NCBI RefSeq assembly: GCF_001475935.1
Contig: NZ_LDQA01000043.1
Coordinates: 1-35,315 of the forward strand
Source of the DNA: Aureimonas ureilytica
GTDB taxonomy: Bacteria; Pseudomonadota; Alphaproteobacteria; Rhizobiales; Rhizobiaceae
Length of the DNA: 35,315 nt
Direction of reading: 5' to 3'
Below, piece after piece: positions 31,417 to 35,315 of this stretch (within the stretch, counting starts at the first letter, position 1; the number at the start of each line of letters is the position of its first letter). Both the position numbers and the translations under genes were made by a program. A model generated the notes under the pieces. The model was not told the origin of the DNA. It did not search any database and saw only the letters and a list, made by a program, of their open reading frames with translations.

Positions 31417-32751
31417 CTACATCATCTCCGGCCGCTTCACCGCCGAACCATCGGAAAAGCGGTTGAAGCGATAGGCGTCGATCTCGATGAAGGGCGTCTC
31501 GTTCGTCACCATCTCGCTGGCGAGCCGCCCCGCGCCGGGTCCGAGGGCGAAGCCATGGCCGCTGAAGCCGGTGGCGATGGTGAGGCCCCGGATCGCGTCC
31601 GAGTTGGAGACGACGGGCACGAGGTCGGGCGAAGTGTCGATGAGGCCCGCCCAGGCCGAGGCGACGCCGACGCCCTGGACGGAAGGGAAGTCGGCCACGA
31701 AAGCCCGGATCGCCTCCTCCACCAGCTGCTTCTGGGGCGCGGGGTCCATGACGCGGGTCTTCTCGAAGGGCGAGATCTTGTCGAAATCCCAGCGGCCCCA
31801 GGCATCCGGGCCGTTGAAGAACTGGCCGTTGAGCCGATACTCGATCTTCTTGGCGATCTTGGCCTTCATCATTTCGCGGAATTTCGCGGCGTAGCGAATG
31901 CCCTGCGGGGCCAGATTGACGACGCCGTGGCCGGGCACCGCGATCGTGTAGCCGCCGTCGAGACGGCGGCGCAGCGCGTATCCCGCGCCCGTGATGCAGC
32001 CGGCATCGGCCACCTCGGGGATCGGCGTCGTCCGGACCGCCGTGCCTTCGATATTGGCGACGGGCAGGTCGATGCCGTGGCGGCGCAGAAAGCGCGAACT
32101 CCACGCGCCGCCCGCCAGCACCACCGCGTCCGCCTGGATCAGCCCGCGCTCGGTCCAGACGCCCTTGATCTGTCCATTGGCGATGTCGAGCCCGCGCACG
32201 GCGCAGGATTGATGCAGGTACGCACCCTTGGCCTTGGCGCCCTCGGCAATCGCCGGCGCGGCCATGCCGGGCTCGGCGCGACCGTCCGTGTCGGTCCAGA
32301 TGCCGCCGATCCAGGCATTGGTGCTGCCCTTCATGCGCTCGCGCACCTCGGCCTGGCTCAGCATCCGGTTGGTGAAGCCGAGGCCCCTGGCGTCCGCGCT
32401 CCACTTTTCCCAGCGGGCGTATTCGTTCGGGTCCTTGGTGGCGTAGAGCGAGCCGGTGCGGCGGAAGCCCAGATCCGCCCCGATCTCCTCGCCCAACTCG
32501 CCCCAGCGCCGGAGGCTGTACATGGCCAGCGGCAACTCGTGCAGGGCGCGGTTCTGCTGGCGCACCCAGCCCCAGTTGCGCCCCGACTGCTCGCCGGCCA
32601 CAATGCCCTTTTCCAGAAGCGCGACCGAGATTCCCTTGCGCGCCAGTTCATAGGCGGTGGACGCGCCGACAATGCCCGCGCCGATCACCACGACATCGAC
32701 GCGAGCGGGAAACTCGGCGCTGTTGTGAACCCGTTGAACGTCAATCGGCAT
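31417..32751 (-). CDS. FAD-dependent amine/amino-acid oxidoreductase (DadA/DAO type)
   Basis: This 444-residue flavoprotein has the dinucleotide motif DVVVIGAGIVGASTAYELARKG at residues about 19-40. ADAVVLAGGAWSSRFLRRHG is the second FAD contact, and ATGFSGHGFALGPGAGRLASEM is the C-terminal FAD contact typical of the DAO/DadA superfamily. No signal peptide is seen. It would oxidise an amine or amino acid (D-amino acid, sarcosine or gamma-glutamylputrescine class). The adjacent genes do not fix which. The ribosome site before ATG 32751 is weak (AAAGA). Confidence 0.9.
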   Translation of the reverse strand: MPIDVQRVHNSAEFPARVDVVVIGAGIVGASTAYELARKGISVALLEKGIVAGEQSGRNWGWVRQQNRALHELPLAMYSLRRWGELGEEIGADLGFRRTGSLYATKDPNEYARWEKWSADARGLGFTNRMLSQAEVRERMKGSTNAWIGGIWTDTDGRAEPGMAAPAIAEGAKAKGAYLHQSCAVRGLDIANGQIKGVWTERGLIQADAVVLAGGAWSSRFLRRHGIDLPVANIEGTAVRTTPIPEVADAGCITGAGYALRRRLDGGYTIAVPGHGVVNLAPQGIRYAAKFREMMKAKIAKKIEYRLNGQFFNGPDAWGRWDFDKISPFEKTRVMDPAPQKQLVEEAIRAFVADFPSVQGVGVASAWAGLIDTSPDLVPVVSNSDAIRGLTIATGFSGHGFALGPGAGRLASEMVTNETPFIEIDAYRFNRFSDGSAVKRPEMM

Positions 32752-33179
32752 GGCTGGTTCTTTCGATCGTCATGGCCATCGCGGCAGCCGCAATGCGGAT
32801 GGCTCAGTTTGGCCCGCCCATGCCGCTGGATGAGGCCGAATCCTTCTCGAGAACGGCAGGAAATGCCGAAGCGAGGCGTCCAGCTGGCGTCTCGCCCCGC
32901 GGCCCCTCGGGGAACGCGCCACGCAGGGCCCGCCCACGCGCTTGCCGGCCCTGCGGGCGGGCGATCGCAGGGCCTGCGTTCTCCCGAAACAAGTCGCCTC
33001 GCGACATGCGACAAAAGACAGCGCCGACTGTCCCCCGATGGTTTGCTCAATGCAGCAAACTTTAAGCTCTATGTTACGTCTCACCCAATATATCGTCGGC
33101 AAACTGTTCGCAGGCGGCAAAACCGCCGACGACTCGAGATTTCAGTCTCAACCCGGCATGATCAAGAGCTGATTCCAGC
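32752..33179. other. Divergent intergenic region between oxidase and MHYT gene
   Basis: The 428 bases contain only chance frames. A perfect palindrome is at 33041-33060 (7-bp arms GTTTGCT/AGCAAAC, spacer CAATGC). GGCGG/CCGCC around CAAAA forms a small second hairpin near 33113-33127. The region turns AT-rich towards 33180, where a promoter for the MHYT gene would be expected. Confidence 0.4.
33041..33060. promoter_or_regulatory. Palindrome upstream of oxidase and MHYT genes
   Basis: GTTTGCT and AGCAAAC are perfect arms around CAATGC. The site lies 120 bp before the MHYT gene start and 290 bp before the oxidase start. It could be an operator; no adjacent regulator gene is evident. Confidence 0.4.
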
Positions 33180-35315
33180 ATGATGACCGTCATCGGATGT
33201 ATATACTATCAGCATAACCTTTGGTTGGTGTTGATAGCTGCTGTCATCTGCGGCTCCGGCTCCTGGGCCATGGTGCGTCTGTTCCTGCGCGCGGCCACGG
33301 CGCGATCGATGGAGAAGGTCGCCTGGATCATGCTGGCCGCCTTCGTGACCGGCGCGTCCATCTGGTGCACACATTTCGTCGCGATGCTCGGCTACGAGCC
33401 CAGGCTGCCCATCAGCTTCGACCCGGTTCTCACCATCGTGTCCCTGCTGATCGCCATGGCGGGCTCAGCGCTTGGATTCCTCGCGGCGACGGGGCGGGGC
33501 GGGGCCGCGCCGGCCTTCGGCGGGGCGATCGTCGGCCTGTCGATCGTCTTGATGCACTATATCGGGATGCTCGCCTACCGGGTTCAGGGGCTCGTGACCT
33601 GGGACCGATCGTTCATGATCGCTTCGATTATCCTGGCCTGCGTCCTGGCAGCTGCGGCGCTCGATACGGCGCGCCGGCTGGAGCGCGAGAGCATGGGGTC
33701 GCATGGGGCGACCGCCCTGTTCTTCCTCTCCATCATCAGCCTGCATTTCACCGGGATGACAGCGTTCCAGGTGACGCCCATGCTGGTGGACGGTTCCTTC
33801 TCCGATCCCGACGCCATGCGCGCGCTGGCCGTCTCGGTCGGCTGCGTCGGTCTCATCATCGTCGGCTCGGGCTTTGCCTGCAGCTTCATCGACACCAAGG
33901 CGCGCGCCACCGCCGCCGATGCGCTCGCCAATATGTCGAACGGGCTCGCCATGCTCTCGCCCGGCGGCGTCCTGACGCTGGTCAACGAGCGCGTCGGGCA
34001 GCTCTTCGGCCTGACGCCAGAAGCGCTCAAGGCCGGCATGTCGCTGCGCGACTTCCTCTCCACGATCGGAGAGCGCAGCGGCTGGGACGAGGAGCGCCTC
34101 GCACGCGTCATCGAGAACCATCATGCCTGGATGCGCAAGGACACGGTGACGCGCCTCGAACAGAATCTGGCGAGCGGCGTCGTGCTTAGCATCGTTTGCC
34201 AACCCGTGCCGCGCGGCGGGGCGATCCTGACCTACGAAGACGTGACGCAGATGCGCAACGGGCAGAAGACCATCGCCCATATGGCCTTCCACGACGCGCT
34301 GACCGGCCTCAAGAACCGGCGCATGTTCGCCGAAAGCGTCGTGGACTTCTTGGAGCGTGGGGAGGTCACCATGCTTTCGATCGACCTCGATCGTTTCAAG
34401 AAGGTGAACGATCTGCTGGGCCATACGGTCGGAGACGAGCTCCTGCACAAGCTGTCGGCCCGGCTGGAATCCTGCCTGCGGCCCGACGAACTGGCCTTCC
34501 GGCTGGGCGGGGACGAACTCGCCGTGCTCCTCAGGGCACCATCGGAGCGGATCGCGGCGCTGGCGCAGGACATTATCATCCAGGCGGCGCTTCCCTTCGA
34601 CATCGCGGGCCATGCCGTCACGGTCGGCTGCACGATCGGCATCGCGACGGCCGCGCCGGGCGACGATGCGATGGTCCTCCAGCAGAAGGCCGATCTCGCG
34701 CTCTACTCCGCCAAGACGGCGGGCCGCAACCGCTTCGAAGTCTATCAGGACGGAATGCGCGAGCAGGAGGTCGACAAGCGGGCGCTGGAACAGGACCTGT
34801 CGCTCGCCGTCTCGCTCGGTCAGTTCGAGCTCTGGTATCAGCCGCTCTACAACCTGCCCGGCCGGATGCTGTGCGGCTTCGAGTCCTTGATCCGCTGGCG
34901 TCATCCCGTGCGAGGGCTGGTGCCGCCCATCGACTTCATTCCGCTCGCCGAGCGCTCCGGGCTGATCGCGGAGATCGGCGCCTGGGTGATCGAGGAGGCG
35001 TGCCGGCAGGCCTCGCTCTGGCCGGCCCCGCTTTATGTCTCGGTCAATGTCTCGGCGTTGCAACTGCGCTCCGCCACGCTGCCCGCCGAGTTCGCGCAGG
35101 CGCTGGCGCGCCACCGCCTGTCGCCCTCGCGCATCGAGATCGAGATCACCGAAACCGCCATGGTGGAGCATAGCGACCAGATCGCCATGACGCTCACCAG
35201 CCTTCGCGCGCTGGGCCTGCGAATCGCCATGGACGATTTCGGCACCGGCTATTCCTCACTCGCCCATTTGCGCGAGTTCAAGATCGACCGCTTGAAGATC
35301 GACCGCAGCTTCGTC
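33180..35315 (+). CDS. MHYT-GGDEF-EAL membrane cyclic-di-GMP protein (cut by window end)
   Basis: The frame is open to the last base, giving 712 residues without a stop. The N-terminal MHYT sensor (residues about 5-210) has H-x3-M motifs in THFVAMLGY, MHYIGMLAY and LHFTGMTAF on membrane helices. A PAS-like segment (ANMSNGLAMLSPGGVLTLVN) is next. The cyclase domain has GGDEL at 443-447, preceded by R-P-D-E where the inhibitory RxxD would be, so product inhibition may be lost. The EAL domain has ESL at 568-570, DDFGTGYSS near 686 and LKIDRSF at the very end. ATG 33180 and the next codon, also ATG, are both possible. Confidence 0.93.
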   Translation, partial: MMTVIGCIYYQHNLWLVLIAAVICGSGSWAMVRLFLRAATARSMEKVAWIMLAAFVTGASIWCTHFVAMLGYEPRLPISFDPVLTIVSLLIAMAGSALGFLAATGRGGAAPAFGGAIVGLSIVLMHYIGMLAYRVQGLVTWDRSFMIASIILACVLAAAALDTARRLERESMGSHGATALFFLSIISLHFTGMTAFQVTPMLVDGSFSDPDAMRALAVSVGCVGLIIVGSGFACSFIDTKARATAADALANMSNGLAMLSPGGVLTLVNERVGQLFGLTPEALKAGMSLRDFLSTIGERSGWDEERLARVIENHHAWMRKDTVTRLEQNLASGVVLSIVCQPVPRGGAILTYEDVTQMRNGQKTIAHMAFHDALTGLKNRRMFAESVVDFLERGEVTMLSIDLDRFKKVNDLLGHTVGDELLHKLSARLESCLRPDELAFRLGGDELAVLLRAPSERIAALAQDIIIQAALPFDIAGHAVTVGCTIGIATAAPGDDAMVLQQKADLALYSAKTAGRNRFEVYQDGMREQEVDKRALEQDLSLAVSLGQFELWYQPLYNLPGRMLCGFESLIRWRHPVRGLVPPIDFIPLAERSGLIAEIGAWVIEEACRQASLWPAPLYVSVNVSALQLRSATLPAEFAQALARHRLSPSRIEIEITETAMVEHSDQIAMTLTSLRALGLRIAMDDFGTGYSSLAHLREFKIDRLKIDRSFV

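Noticed and set aside
33465-35171. 568-residue minus-strand frame
   Set aside because: It is antisense to the MHYT-GGDEF-EAL gene, and its sequence has no recognisable domain.
1-35315. CRISPR array, tRNA or rRNA gene
   Set aside because: No regularly spaced repeats with unique spacers and no tRNA or rRNA segments were seen on either strand.

Overview
The window looks like part of a plasmid or chromid of an alphaproteobacterium of the Hyphomicrobiales (Rhizobiales). The DNA is GC-rich with C/G-ending codons, a repABC-type repA-repB partition operon sits near the middle, and a fructose-type frcBCA sugar transporter of rhizobial type lies beside it. The density of two-gene regulator/target pairs also fits a secondary replicon of this order. 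A family such as Aurantimonadaceae is a guess I cannot prove. All calls come from reading the sequence; no database search was run.

Left arm (1-13115). The edge carries what looks like the last codons of a transposase. It is followed by an Old Yellow Enzyme reductase with a divergent ArsR regulator and a palindrome between them. Next come a four-gene polyamine-type ABC importer (potD-B-C-A order, minus strand), a divergent GH63/trehalase-like glycosidase, a TetR regulator, a PAS-PAS-GGDEF-EAL cyclic-di-GMP protein, about 0.8 kb without a convincing gene, and a short-chain dehydrogenase.

Replication core (13116-18042). A promoter region with a parS site and several palindromes precedes repA and repB, which overlap by ATGA. 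A second parS, the exact reverse complement of the first, lies inside repB. Downstream I can reconstruct a complete counter-transcribed RNA gene on the minus strand (-35, 17-bp spacer, -10, about 55 nt, intrinsic terminator). The mRNA leader carries an 8-nt anti-Shine-Dalgarno sequence. The third gene, where repC should be, is not recognisably RepC: it encodes a 285-residue protein with a winged-helix-like segment and has short repeats at its 3' end. This repAB-ctRNA-nonRepC layout is the most interesting feature of the window. Three small, tightly packed genes of unknown function follow.

Sugar region (18251-27128). The minus-strand operon frcB-frcC-frcA-aldolase-PfkB kinase is divergent from a ROK-family repressor, with a 9-bp-arm palindrome in between. 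Facing the repressor gene are a ROK fructokinase-like gene and an inositol-monophosphatase-family gene. Together they suggest import, phosphorylation and aldol cleavage of a ketose or related sugar. frcC has a tandem 14-bp duplication at its start codon that creates a five-codon leader ORF.

Right arm (27390-35315). A serine hydrolase is divergent from an AraC regulator. A DeoR regulator is divergent from a nudK-like Nudix hydrolase, with three helically phased direct repeats between them. An FAD amine/amino-acid oxidoreductase follows, and the window ends inside an MHYT-GGDEF-EAL membrane protein.
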